A stretch of 15,286 bases of DNA. It comes from Candidatus Parvarchaeota archaeon UBA573. Its GTDB lineage: Archaea; Nanobdellota; Nanobdellia; Parvarchaeales; Parvarchaeaceae. Within the stretch, counting starts at the first letter, position 1. Each line of letters opens with the position of its first letter. The translations under genes were made by a program, and so were the position numbers. The stretch spans positions 40,605 through 55,890 of the forward strand of contig DAPE01000001.1 of NCBI GenBank assembly GCA_002502045.1, given 5' to 3'. The notes under the pieces were generated by a model. That model was not told the origin of the DNA and searched no databases. It was given only the letters and a program-made list of their open reading frames with translations. This document shows, one piece after another, positions 1 to 7,184 of this stretch.

Positions 1-13
1 ATAAAGGCATAGC

Positions 14-22
14 TTTTTATAT
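14..22 (+). promoter_or_regulatory. TATA-like box for the surface-protein gene
   Basis: A T/A run (TTTTTATAT) is centred about 25 bases before the ATG at 43. With initiation about 25 bases downstream, transcription would begin at that ATG. This is the main reason for preferring ATG 43 over the in-frame TTG at 28. The same geometry recurs at most genes in the window. Confidence 0.5.
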
Positions 23-42
23 CTAAGTTGTTTATACTTTAT

Positions 43-1551
43 ATGGATGCTACCAGTACGCAGATAGGCCAGATTCCAAATAACGGCTCAAAAAAACATA
101 AATTTGCTGCAATAGCTGCTGTAATAGTGCTAGCAGTCTTTTTGGTATTTATATTTGCATCCTATGAAGGTTATGTTCCTTTTTTGAAGATTTCGGCTGC
201 AAATAACCCCTATTACAGCGTCGCTAATATTCAGCAGTTGAGTTCTACAGTTTCAAAACTTCAAAATTCTAGCACACCTTTCAATCTTTCATACTCTTTA
301 TCTCTAAGTTTAAGTGCTGCAGCAGGGCCTTCAGTCTTTTCCTTTAATCTGCCAATTAATGGTTATATTGCTCACTACACTCCTTACACAAAAGAAACAG
401 CGAGTATAGGTTTAGGGGCACTTTTAAACGACATAAGTAGATTAAGCAGCAGCATAAACGTATCTTCATTTCCTAAGTTCCTGGATACAGTAAATCTTAC
501 TTTATTATCAAATATTTCTTATGGTACATTTTGTATTCCTTTCTCAATGATAGCTTCAGCAGATAACCTCAGCTTATCCCTTCTTGGTTCTACAGTAAAT
601 GATTCGAATGTAAACAATGATTCATTATTTTGCGTTTCATTAAAAACAGATAACTTAACAGATTCAATCTCAAGTGCTTTAAGTAATAAATCGTTAGCAA
701 ATATTTCAAATTTAAGTCAATTCAATAATTATATCCAGGTAAAATATATAAAAGGTGAGAGTTATAATGGCAATTCATGCTCTTTACTGGATATAAACAC
801 TACGTCTGCATTTGAAAGCAAATACAACACGTCAATGGGCTTTAGTTTCTGCTTTTCAAATGTCTATGGTATACCATTGGATGGCAACTTTGTCCTTAAT
901 TTAACAAAGGATTCATCACAAATAATTAGCCTTTTGAATTCTTCTGGAAATATGGCATCTCTGCCAAAATTCACTAATCTAATATTTTCTGCTTCTCTTA
1001 AATCAACATTTGATTCTGTGCCTACTTCAGCTTCAATTTTGTCTATACTTCCAAAAGGTTCATACACAATCAACAAGACTTCACTTTCAGAGTTAATTAG
1101 CTCTTTTAACCCAGGTCTTGAACCGATTAGTAATGTTCCAACGCCGAAAGCCCTACTTTCATATGTTGATTCATATATACCCGGTATGGTTTTTGCAGGA
1201 AATCTTAGCTATAATTTTACAAATAATGCAGAGCTCTATTTTTATTTAAATAAACCGAACTATGGAATAGCCGAAACATTTGATTATAGCCCTTCATACA
1301 CTAATGGCAGTAATGTATATAGCTACTTTTCTTACCTTCCAAACATTTATAACCTTACAATTGACGGGCAACCTGCAGTTGGTAGTAACTCTACATTTGG
1401 TTCAGATTACTCTTACATCTTTTATACGATAAATGATGGTAGCATATATTCCATCTCTGCATCTGCCCCTTTGAACACTAGCTATCTAACCCAATTAAAT
1501 AATACAATTATAAAAATGGTAAAAAATCTGCCATTAAAGTATATAAAATAA
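43..1551 (+). CDS. Membrane-anchored, Ser/Asn-rich surface protein, unknown function
   Basis: Encodes 502 aa from the ATG at 43; an in-frame TTG at 28 would add five residues but leaves no room for a promoter. The short N-terminus has Lys/His residues before one strongly hydrophobic segment (about residues 21-40, AAIAAVIVLAVFLVFIF), so the remaining roughly 455 residues should be extracytoplasmic. That part is rich in Ser, Asn, Thr, Leu and Tyr, with roughly twenty N-x-S/T sequons and four Cys residues, as in glycosylated archaeal surface proteins. No catalytic motif is visible. The best reading is a single-pass cell-surface or envelope protein; an extracellular binding role is possible but not shown. 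The next gene is convergent, with a T/A-rich dyad between them. Confidence 0.8.
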   Translation: MDATSTQIGQIPNNGSKKHKFAAIAAVIVLAVFLVFIFASYEGYVPFLKISAANNPYYSVANIQQLSSTVSKLQNSSTPFNLSYSLSLSLSAAAGPSVFSFNLPINGYIAHYTPYTKETASIGLGALLNDISRLSSSINVSSFPKFLDTVNLTLLSNISYGTFCIPFSMIASADNLSLSLLGSTVNDSNVNNDSLFCVSLKTDNLTDSISSALSNKSLANISNLSQFNNYIQVKYIKGESYNGNSCSLLDINTTSAFESKYNTSMGFSFCFSNVYGIPLDGNFVLNLTKDSSQIISLLNSSGNMASLPKFTNLIFSASLKSTFDSVPTSASILSILPKGSYTINKTSLSELISSFNPGLEPISNVPTPKALLSYVDSYIPGMVFAGNLSYNFTNNAELYFYLNKPNYGIAETFDYSPSYTNGSNVYSYFSYLPNIYNLTIDGQPAVGSNSTFGSDYSYIFYTINDGSIYSISASAPLNTSYLTQLNNTIIKMVKNLPLKYIK

Positions 1552-1577
1552 AAGTTATATTCAAAACCACTAAATTT

Positions 1578-1594
1578 TTAATTTTTAAAATTAA
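1578..1594. terminator. AT-only dyad between convergent genes
   Basis: The perfect inverted repeat TTAATTTT-T-AAAATTAA lies between the stop of the rightward surface-protein gene (1551) and the stop of the leftward membrane gene (1598), with T-rich tracts readable on both strands. Archaeal polymerase terminates at oligo-T tracts, so a bidirectional terminator is plausible. An AT-only palindrome in AT-rich DNA is weak evidence alone. Confidence 0.35.
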
Positions 1595-1597
1595 GCT

Positions 1598-1933
1598 TTA
1601 ATTTAATTTTTTAATTAGTATTTTCTGATCTTTTCCTCCCTCTATAGCGTATGAAAGGTATAAAAAGAATAAGCCAAAAATAAAAGAATATAATATCGTT
1701 CCTATTATGCCATACTTTATATTATTAGGCCCCGCAGCAAAGGAATAAGTAACTATAAGTATAAAATTAGCAGATAGCAGCATTATAAAGTAGTTTACTA
1801 CATTCTTTGAAAGTTTTATCCGGTACAATGCGGCATTTCGATAAGCATTAAAATAATGTATAAACCTAAAAAGAGAAAAAAGGACAAATACTCCACTTAT
1901 CAAAGCAATTATTCCCTCTATTTCTAATATCAT
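1598..1933 (-). CDS. Small three-TM membrane protein, unknown function
   Basis: Encodes 111 aa with three hydrophobic segments at about residues 7-27, 46-66 and 73-93, and a basic C-terminus (GGKDQKILIKKLN), so the tail is probably cytoplasmic. No family is recognised. Its ATG overlaps the TGA of the upstream leftward reading frame in an ATGA arrangement, which indicates translational coupling to the small membrane protein at 1930-2197. The two would form one bicistronic unit and possibly a hetero-oligomeric membrane complex. A real gene is likely because of the coupling and the coherent membrane pattern; function is unknown. Confidence 0.65.
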   Translation of the reverse strand: MILEIEGIIALISGVFVLFSLFRFIHYFNAYRNAALYRIKLSKNVVNYFIMLLSANFILIVTYSFAAGPNNIKYGIIGTILYSFIFGLFFLYLSYAIEGGKDQKILIKKLN

Positions 1934-2197
1934 ATGAACCTCAAAAACGATTTAAACCAGATTACTATTACATACGATACTACAAGATAGGAAAATAGGC
2001 CTAAAATCTGTGCTGATAATATTAAGTATAACAAATTAAATACTTCTCCGAAAACATATATTGAGAAGACTAGTATGAAAAGGATAGTCGTGGCTATCAA
2101 TAAGTAAATCTGGTTTGTTGATTTTTTAAGATCTAATACCCATATAACTATAGGAGCTCTGTCTTTTTTGTGTTTTATAAGTATGTAGAATACTCAT
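1930..2197 (-). pseudogene. Two-TM membrane protein with an apparent 1-base frameshift
   Basis: A leftward frame ending in TGA at 1930 is open back to about 2193 and encodes a charged N-terminus (KHKKDRAP...LDLKKSTN) followed by two hydrophobic segments, but it has no ATG/GTG near its start. A good ATG lies at 2197 in the adjacent frame and hits a stop after 23 codons. Dropping one A from the six-A run (2164-2169, T on the plus strand) joins them into an 88-aa protein beginning MSILHTYKTQKDRAP. Possible explanations are a sequencing indel, a recent mutation, +1 frameshifting, or a shorter protein from the TTG at 2100. The ATGA overlap with the next gene argues that the downstream frame is translated. 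Confidence 0.5.
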
Positions 2198-2312
2198 TTA
2201 CAGAATAAAAGAATTAATCTCGTTTAGTTAATTTTTGTAGCAAGTTTAATATAGTATAACTTTATTCTAATTAAATCTTGTATAGTCATTTATACAAGGA
2301 AAATAAAAATTT

Positions 2313-2319
2313 GAGGTGA
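2313..2319 (+). promoter_or_regulatory. Strong Shine-Dalgarno site of the FKBP gene
   Basis: GAGGTGA, complementary to the archaeal 16S 3' end, lies five bases before the ATG at 2325. It fixes that start and is the only textbook ribosome binding site in a window of mostly leaderless-looking genes, so this mRNA has a leader and is probably well translated. T/A motifs at 2253-2260 and 2287-2296 are alternative TATA boxes. Confidence 0.8.
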
Positions 2320-2324
2320 ATTAA

Positions 2325-2744
2325 ATGGTAGATGAGACAATTAAGAAAGGGGATAAAATACAGGTAATGTACACTGGTTATTTAGAGGATGGATCAGTTT
2401 TTGATTCTAACGAAGGAAAAGAGGCACTTTCATTCGAAGTAGGTGCTGGGCGTATAATCAAAGGTTTTGATGATGCTGTGATTGGTATGAAGATAGGAGA
2501 GAGTAAGAGCATAACAGTTAAACCCGAGGAGGCATACGGTGAAAGGCACGAAGAAATGGTTATAAAGCTGCCAAAAACACAGTTTCAGGGGGAAGAGATA
2601 AAAGAAGGGATGATGGTCAGCTCAAACAATGGGATGCAGGCTACAGTTGTTTCTGTAAATGAAAATGATGTAACATTAGATTTTAATTTCCCATTAGCTG
2701 GAAAAACGCTGAAATTTGATATAAAAATAGTAGCTATAAATTAA
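2325..2744 (+). CDS. FKBP-type peptidyl-prolyl isomerase, SlyD-like
   Basis: Encodes 139 aa. Catalyses cis/trans isomerisation of Xaa-Pro bonds and acts as a cytosolic folding helper. FKBP signatures occur in order: MYTGYLEDGSVFDSN (residues 15-29, with Y16, F26 and D27 lining the active site), FEVGAGRIIKGFDDAVIGM (38-56), PEEAYGER (67-74) and the closing strand FPLAGKTLKFDIKI (122-135). The segment at about 76-120 replaces the flap and matches the 'insert-in-flap' chaperone domain of SlyD and short archaeal FKBPs. The family usually has DFNHPLAGK; here the His is Phe. There is no His-rich metal-binding tail as in bacterial SlyD. It stands alone with a strong ribosome binding site, as expected for a housekeeping chaperone. 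Confidence 0.95.
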   Translation: MVDETIKKGDKIQVMYTGYLEDGSVFDSNEGKEALSFEVGAGRIIKGFDDAVIGMKIGESKSITVKPEEAYGERHEEMVIKLPKTQFQGEEIKEGMMVSSNNGMQATVVSVNENDVTLDFNFPLAGKTLKFDIKIVAIN

Positions 2745-2776
2745 ATTAGACCCGCATCTACTAGTTTTCTGCAAGG

Positions 2777-2788
2777 TTTATTTTAAAT
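2777..2788 (+). promoter_or_regulatory. TATA-like box for the TauE/SafE gene
   Basis: TTTATTTTAAAT is centred about 28 bases before the ATG at 2811, giving a leaderless transcript. The alternative in-frame TTG at 2790 abuts this box and would lie upstream of the expected transcription start. Confidence 0.5.
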
Positions 2789-2810
2789 ATTGCAGGCGAA
2801 TTATCTAAGT

Positions 2811-3587
2811 ATGCTTGCAATATTTATTATAATACCCATATTTGCCATGTTTGTCGCTTTTATCGGTAATATGGCAGGTATAGGAGGCGGAGCACTTTTT
2901 GTGCTTTTTTTCCTTTATTACTTAGGCCTAAGTTCTTTTTATGCAAGTGGATTAAGTCTTATCGCCATATCAACAAGTTCAATTATAGGGTCATATTCGA
3001 ACATAAGGCACGGCTTTGTGAATTTGCACTTATTTAAGATTCTTCTCGCAATGGGATTAATAGGTGTTTTATTAGGTTCTTTGCTTAGTTTTATAGTGCC
3101 TACTGCGATATTCAAAGGAGTTTTTGGTTTTATCCCATTAACAATAGGCGTTTTTTCGCTCATAGCTACAATTAAACAAAGAAAAATAAAAAATTATAAA
3201 ATACCTAAGAATAAGTTTGGGAAGGATGTAAGTGTTATAAGTTTAATAGCCGGAGCAATATCTGGTTTCACTGGCATGGGGATAGGAGGCATAACAGGCA
3301 CTTACATGACTGCCGTTCATAAAATGAACCCAAAGATTATATTTTCAACAATAATACTAGCAATGATAATAACTTCTATTTTTGGTGGTTTGCTTCATTT
3401 AGGAACAATAAACTTCTCCAAAGATACGCTGCTTTATATACCTTTTATTATAATAGGCGCGGCTATTGGTGCATTTATAGGTGCAAGAGTCTCTGGAATA
3501 GTTAAATCCAAGAATCTACGTTTATTCCAATCATTGGTAATAATTTTTACAGGCCTACTTGCAATTTCTATCTATCTTTTTATTTAG
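2811..3587 (+). CDS. TauE/SafE-family anion exporter
   Basis: Encodes 258 aa from the ATG at 2811. This polytopic membrane protein of the TauE/SafE (DUF81) family consists of two homologous halves separated by a basic cytoplasmic loop (about 122-139). Each half opens with the family's glycine-rich re-entrant motif: GNMAGIGGG at 19-27 and SGFTGMGIGG at 151-160. About eight hydrophobic segments are visible and the length is typical. Characterised members export sulfite, sulfoacetate or related organosulfur anions; the substrate here cannot be read from sequence. No sulfur-metabolism gene is adjacent. It sits between an FKBP gene and an unrecognised soluble gene, each with its own promoter. Confidence 0.88.
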   Translation: MLAIFIIIPIFAMFVAFIGNMAGIGGGALFVLFFLYYLGLSSFYASGLSLIAISTSSIIGSYSNIRHGFVNLHLFKILLAMGLIGVLLGSLLSFIVPTAIFKGVFGFIPLTIGVFSLIATIKQRKIKNYKIPKNKFGKDVSVISLIAGAISGFTGMGIGGITGTYMTAVHKMNPKIIFSTIILAMIITSIFGGLLHLGTINFSKDTLLYIPFIIIGAAIGAFIGARVSGIVKSKNLRLFQSLVIIFTGLLAISIYLFI

Positions 3588-3643
3588 TGTTTTTACCTGC
3601 TAAAAAGTAACTTCATAAGTTACAGCTATAAACTCTTAAAATA

Positions 3644-3655
3644 ACTATTTATAAT
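3644..3655 (+). promoter_or_regulatory. TATA-like box supporting a leaderless GTG start
   Basis: ACTATTTATAAT is centred about 25 bases before the GTG at 3675, placing transcription initiation on that codon. A nearer ATG at 3659 is in another frame and stops after four codons. Confidence 0.5.
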
Positions 3656-3674
3656 TTTATGGATATACAATAAA

Positions 3675-4367
3675 GTGGAAAACAAGATAAGAGCCATAAA
3701 ATTTGATATGGGGCGCTTGCCTGTAGATAATCCGGATGAACTTGATTTTATAGAGCCAGAAAAATTTCCGGGGCAAATTATGGTAACTAGAAAAGGACAT
3801 AATAGGAGCTTAGAAGTCATCTTGAGGGATGCTGTAGCTGGTGATCGCTCAGCACAGGCATTTAATTTGAGCCACTCCTTCGCTTACTGGAAACCAGAAA
3901 TAAAAAATGGAGCTTTGGTTGACAAAACAGTACATATCGATAGAAAAAAGCTTAAAATGAATGTATACAATTGGCTTATAGCTAGCGATGAATACTACTA
4001 CGGCAAAGATGATTTATATGGTAAACTTCCAGCTGTAGATAAAAAATATAAAACCCGTCTTATGCGTTTAGATTTAAATCATTTTGAATTTTATTCTATG
4101 GATAAAGAAAGGAATGTGCACAGCATTGAGATAGACTTAAACTATATTGCCTCAAAAGATCTAACTAAATTTACAGTATTATATGACAAGAATGTTTTAG
4201 TAAAATTAGACACTAACGGAGATTATTCTTTAAAATACTTAAAAACCTCATCTAAAGAATACGCTAAAAAGAAGGGAAACCTTTTGCAAGAACAAGATTT
4301 TACATTATATCTAGATACTAATATACCTGTAAAAGTATATGCAAAAACTTCTAAAGAGAAAATTTAG
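3675..4367 (+). CDS. Unrecognised soluble protein, 230 aa
   Basis: Not recognised. Starts at a GTG placed by the upstream TATA box. The product is hydrophilic with no signal peptide or membrane segment. Charged and Tyr-rich stretches suggest a mixed alpha/beta fold; the second half alternates like beta strands (FEFYSMDKERNVHSIEIDLNY, then KFTVLYDKNVLVKLDTNG, then FTLYLDTNIPVKVYAK). No cysteines and no obvious catalytic motif are present. The N-terminal part has a Pro-rich segment (RLPVDNPDELDFIEPEKFPG). It has its own promoter and neither neighbour suggests a function. It is probably a lineage-restricted protein. Confidence 0.75.
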   Translation: MENKIRAIKFDMGRLPVDNPDELDFIEPEKFPGQIMVTRKGHNRSLEVILRDAVAGDRSAQAFNLSHSFAYWKPEIKNGALVDKTVHIDRKKLKMNVYNWLIASDEYYYGKDDLYGKLPAVDKKYKTRLMRLDLNHFEFYSMDKERNVHSIEIDLNYIASKDLTKFTVLYDKNVLVKLDTNGDYSLKYLKTSSKEYAKKKGNLLQEQDFTLYLDTNIPVKVYAKTSKEKI

Positions 4368-4398
4368 ATATACATCCTAAATTACTAATAAAAGTAAT

Positions 4399-4411
4399 AC
4401 TTAAATACTTA
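4399..4411 (+). promoter_or_regulatory. TATA-like box for the MFS gene
   Basis: ACTTAAATACTTA is centred about 24 bases before the ATG at 4429, again placing transcription initiation on the start codon. Confidence 0.45.
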
Positions 4412-4428
4412 AAAATGTTAAAGTTTAA

Positions 4429-5787
4429 ATGCAACTTGGCATAAATGGCAAAAAATTAAAGGGAATATTTGCTGGTGGTTTATCGGGTTGGATTCTAGAT
4501 TCTTATGACTTAAGTGCAATGTTTCTTCTTGTTCCAGTGATAGCTACGTTGTTTTTCCCAGCTGGCGATCTTATCCTAGCTATAATAGGGGCGTTTGCAA
4601 TATATTTCATAAGCCTTGTGTTCAGACCCGTCGGTGGTCTTATATTCGGTAGATTTGCAGATAGAAGAGGAAGAAAACTGGCAATGGTAATTACCTTATT
4701 AGGATTGGGAATCATAATATTTGCGACTGGTCTGTTGCCTACTTATGCACAGATTGGTATAGCAGCACCAATATTTCTTGCGCTTTTCAGAATGATAACC
4801 GGTGTATTTGCTGGAGGAGAATACGGGAACAGCTCTTCTATAGTGACAGAAAGTGTAAATACAAAATACAGGGGCAGAATAGGTTCTCTTTTACAAGGCG
4901 GTTATCCTATCGGTTATGCCTTAGCCGGAGGAGTATATCTTACTTTAAGGACAGCTTATGGTAGCTCATTTATAAGCGCTGCTTACGGTGCTGGATGGAG
5001 AGTATTCTTTTTCATAGGTATAATACCAGTAATAGTTGGTTTAATAATAAGGCTTAGGATGCCTGAATCATATCTTTGGTCAGATATAAGTAAGAAGAAA
5101 AAGCTTGATCCACATCCAATTAAAACAGTTTTTTCAAACAAGCAGTATAGAAACTCATTTTTTGTAGGTTTACTTGCAATGACAGGAATAGCATGGATAT
5201 ACAGTTTAACTTTAGGATTTTATCCAACTACTTTGCCGGAATTCTTTGGAATAGGTTTTCCTGATTTCTTGTATATAGTTATAGTCGCGATTTTAACTTC
5301 ATTACTTGGCTACTTCTCTTCAGGTTATATAAGTGATCTTATTGGAAGGAAGAAAGCATTATATATATTTTCAGGATTAGCAATAATACTGGCATTTCCA
5401 ACAATGTACGGCATGTTTACAGGAGCTTACGGTATATTAATGGCCGGCTTTTTAGCATCAGTATTGGCATTTGTAACAACAGGGGCGTATGGAGTTATAC
5501 CTGCCTACTTGGCAGAAAAATTCCCTACTAGAGTAAGGAGCACTGGCGTAGGGATAGCATTTAACGGTGGGTTTATAGTAGGTTCTTGGAGTTCAGTTAT
5601 AATACTAGCAGCAGTTGGTGCGGTGAATCCTTTAACTAATACTACAAATGTATCTACATTACATGCAGCTTTAGGTTCTTTCTGGTGGATTACAGCAATA
5701 GGAATAATCATAGGTGAAATATTCATATTATCTTCAGCTTTGCTTTCCAAGGAAACTTATAAAGAAGATCTTTCAAAGATAAAGTAA
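4429..5787 (+). CDS. MFS transporter, metabolite:H+ symporter / carboxylate type
   Basis: Encodes 452 aa with about twelve membrane segments. Signatures: the MFS loop 2-3 motif GRFADRRGRK (74-83), GEYGNSS (130-136) as in MHS/sialate-type carriers, the second-half loop SDLIGRKKAL (302-311), and EKFPTRVRSTGVGIAFN (363-379), characteristic of the metabolite:H+ symporter and sialate/lactate carriers. An acidic residue in TM1 (WILDSYD, 21-27) matches the proton-coupled members. The likely role is proton-coupled uptake of a small organic acid across the cytoplasmic membrane; the exact substrate is not predictable. The central basic loop (221-232) separates the two six-helix halves. No metabolic gene is adjacent. 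Confidence 0.9.
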   Translation: MQLGINGKKLKGIFAGGLSGWILDSYDLSAMFLLVPVIATLFFPAGDLILAIIGAFAIYFISLVFRPVGGLIFGRFADRRGRKLAMVITLLGLGIIIFATGLLPTYAQIGIAAPIFLALFRMITGVFAGGEYGNSSSIVTESVNTKYRGRIGSLLQGGYPIGYALAGGVYLTLRTAYGSSFISAAYGAGWRVFFFIGIIPVIVGLIIRLRMPESYLWSDISKKKKLDPHPIKTVFSNKQYRNSFFVGLLAMTGIAWIYSLTLGFYPTTLPEFFGIGFPDFLYIVIVAILTSLLGYFSSGYISDLIGRKKALYIFSGLAIILAFPTMYGMFTGAYGILMAGFLASVLAFVTTGAYGVIPAYLAEKFPTRVRSTGVGIAFNGGFIVGSWSSVIILAAVGAVNPLTNTTNVSTLHAALGSFWWITAIGIIIGEIFILSSALLSKETYKEDLSKIK

Positions 5788-5900
5788 ACTTTTAATTGCT
5801 TATTATTATTTAAATTGGTTTTATTTATTTACTTTTGATTTATATCTTAGAAATACTGCTATAAATAATTAAGCATTCTTATATAACTTTATAATAAAGT

Positions 5901-5908
5901 ATTTATAC
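5901..5908 (+). promoter_or_regulatory. TATA-like box of HEPN-MNT module 1
   Basis: ATTTATAC is centred about 25 bases before the ATG at 5930, so the mRNA should begin at or next to that ATG. The perfect palindrome at 5913-5926 fills the space between this box and the start codon. Confidence 0.55.
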
Positions 5909-5912
5909 TAAA

Positions 5913-5926
5913 AGAACTATAGTTCT
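5913..5926. promoter_or_regulatory. Perfect 14-bp palindrome, candidate antitoxin operator 1
   Basis: AGAACTATAGTTCT is a perfect palindrome with its right edge three bases before the ATG at 5930. It lies between the TATA box and the start, so a bound protein would block polymerase. The first gene of the operon encodes an MNT antitoxin with a ribbon-helix-helix-like N-terminus, a family that binds such dyads. The core ACTATAGT recurs in the operator of module 2 (11223-11240). Confidence 0.55.
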
Positions 5927-5929
5927 AAT

Positions 5930-6442
5930 ATGTCTCAAATAAAGATATATTCTACAGGGAGGATTGATCAATCATTTAGAGCTACTGCTATGAAGCGTTT
6001 TGGTTACGGCAGAGGGGCCATAAGTAAAGCTGCAGAGGAATCTTTGATTAGATGGACAAAGACTATAAATAAAATAAATTTCTTAACTGAAAAGATAGTA
6101 GAAAAGTCAAAAAAAGATGATAGGATACTATCAGTCATTTTATTTGGCAGTTACGCTAGAAAAGATCCTGATTTCAGAGATGTCGATATAGGTTTATTAT
6201 TATATAAATCAGAGGATTCTTCAAAGGTATACTCTGATTATATATCATTTTTGGGTGGAGAAGACTACTTAGATCTTTCTATAATTAATTCTCTACCTGC
6301 TGAAGTTCAAAGCAGCATTTTTAATGATGCAGTTGTTTTATACTGCTCAAATAGTTCTGCTTTGTATGATTATACAATTGCTTTAATAAAGAAATCTGCC
6401 GATTTAAGGCATACATTAAGAGAGGCATTAAAAACTGTATGA
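5930..6442 (+). CDS. MntA-type nucleotidyltransferase antitoxin with N-terminal DNA-binding domain
   Basis: Encodes 170 aa. Residues 66-140 form a minimal nucleotidyltransferase: ILFGSYARKDPDFRDVDIG has the G73-S74 pair and carboxylates D84 and D86, with a third candidate D115 in YLDLSI. MntA antitoxins in this family silence the partner HEPN RNase by transferring AMP to a Tyr. The GS-to-DxD spacing is nine residues, one fewer than usual (module 2 has ten). The first 45 residues are a separate module: a strand (IKIYST), a helix, then a second helix (GAISKAAEESLIRW), resembling ribbon-helix-helix. Its last codons overlap the HEPN start by four bases. The fused DNA-binding domain plus the palindrome before the start suggest autorepression. 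Confidence 0.88.
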   Translation: MSQIKIYSTGRIDQSFRATAMKRFGYGRGAISKAAEESLIRWTKTINKINFLTEKIVEKSKKDDRILSVILFGSYARKDPDFRDVDIGLLLYKSEDSSKVYSDYISFLGGEDYLDLSIINSLPAEVQSSIFNDAVVLYCSNSSALYDYTIALIKKSADLRHTLREALKTV

Positions 6443-6861
6443 ATAATGAAACAATAAAGGATAGAATACTGGAAAAATCTCTTGATTTAGAAAGATTTTC
6501 AAAGGAACTTGCCCAAGTTTTGCCAAAGACACAAGAAGAATACAAAAAAAGCAACATACTTGTTAAAAGCACTGTTGAGAGAAGGCTCCAATTGATAAGC
6601 GATACTGAGATAGACATACTCGCTATTCTTTACAAAGAGCTAAATTTAAAAGTCGTTGGAGAAGATTTATCATTGATCGCAGCTTTTTCAGAAATTTTTA
6701 AAGACAATGTAAACGAGAAGATAAGAAAGCTAAGGGACATTAGAAATAAACTTATACATGAATACAAAAGTGAAAAGTTTGACGAGGAAGTTTTTAAGAT
6801 TGCTAATGAAAACCTGAATGAGAATGATATAATATCAGGGATAAAACATTTGATAGCATAA
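6439..6861 (+). CDS. HepT-type HEPN ribonuclease toxin, module 1
   Basis: Encodes 140 aa, all-helical. The C-terminal half carries the HEPN catalytic motif R-x4-H-x-Y as R102-NKLI-H107-E-Y109, in the context KLRDIRNKLIHEY typical of the DUF86/HepT family. HepT toxins are dimeric RNases; the Tyr is the site AMPylated by MntA in characterised pairs. An upstream VERRLQLISDTEIDI helix (46-60) is the usual HepT dimer-interface helix. The start overlaps the MntA gene by four bases (ATGA), giving translational coupling with the antitoxin first. All motif residues are present, so it is probably active. Confidence 0.9.
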   Translation: MNNETIKDRILEKSLDLERFSKELAQVLPKTQEEYKKSNILVKSTVERRLQLISDTEIDILAILYKELNLKVVGEDLSLIAAFSEIFKDNVNEKIRKLRDIRNKLIHEYKSEKFDEEVFKIANENLNENDIISGIKHLIA

Positions 6862-7156
6862 GATAATTAATACTTATTATTGCGTCTAGAATCATTTAAA
6901 TTAAAAGAAAGATATTGCATTATTTATGAATTCATAATTTTACATATATTTAGATATTACTAATATCAATATAATATTATTTATATAATTATTATAAATT
7001 ATATTATTATATCATATTATGTATAATAAATAAACCAATAAAAATAATCTATAAAAATATTTATTATTTACTTATATCAAATTAAATGATTTAATAATAA
7101 AATATATATTTCACATAAAATATATTAAAATATTACTACATTTATTATAATAAATC
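6862..7156. other. Extremely AT-rich intergenic stretch, no gene seen
   Basis: About 295 bases without a credible reading frame: every ATG meets a stop within a few codons. Positions 6961-7140 are about 93% A/T by my count, with overlapping ATTAT/TATAAT words and many small self-complementary stretches. This is more extreme than other gaps except 11826-12060. It could be decayed DNA, a horizontal-transfer boundary, or a chromatin or replication element; nothing distinguishes these. Confidence 0.5.
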
Positions 7157-7167
7157 ATTTAAATTTA
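7157..7167 (+). promoter_or_regulatory. TATA-like box for the SHOCT-domain gene
   Basis: ATTTAAATTTA is centred about 24 bases before the ATG at 7185. It supports that ATG over the in-frame GTG at 7170. Confidence 0.45.
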
Positions 7168-7184
7168 TAGTGCGTTTTCAGGAT

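Noticed and set aside
28..42. TTG start five codons upstream of the surface-protein ATG
   Set aside because: It lies within a few bases of the TATA-like box, upstream of the expected transcription start; the ATG at 43 fits better.
3659..3673. Four-codon ORF before the 230-aa gene as a regulatory leader peptide
   Set aside because: The TATA box at 3644-3655 would place the transcript start downstream of this ATG, so it is probably not transcribed.
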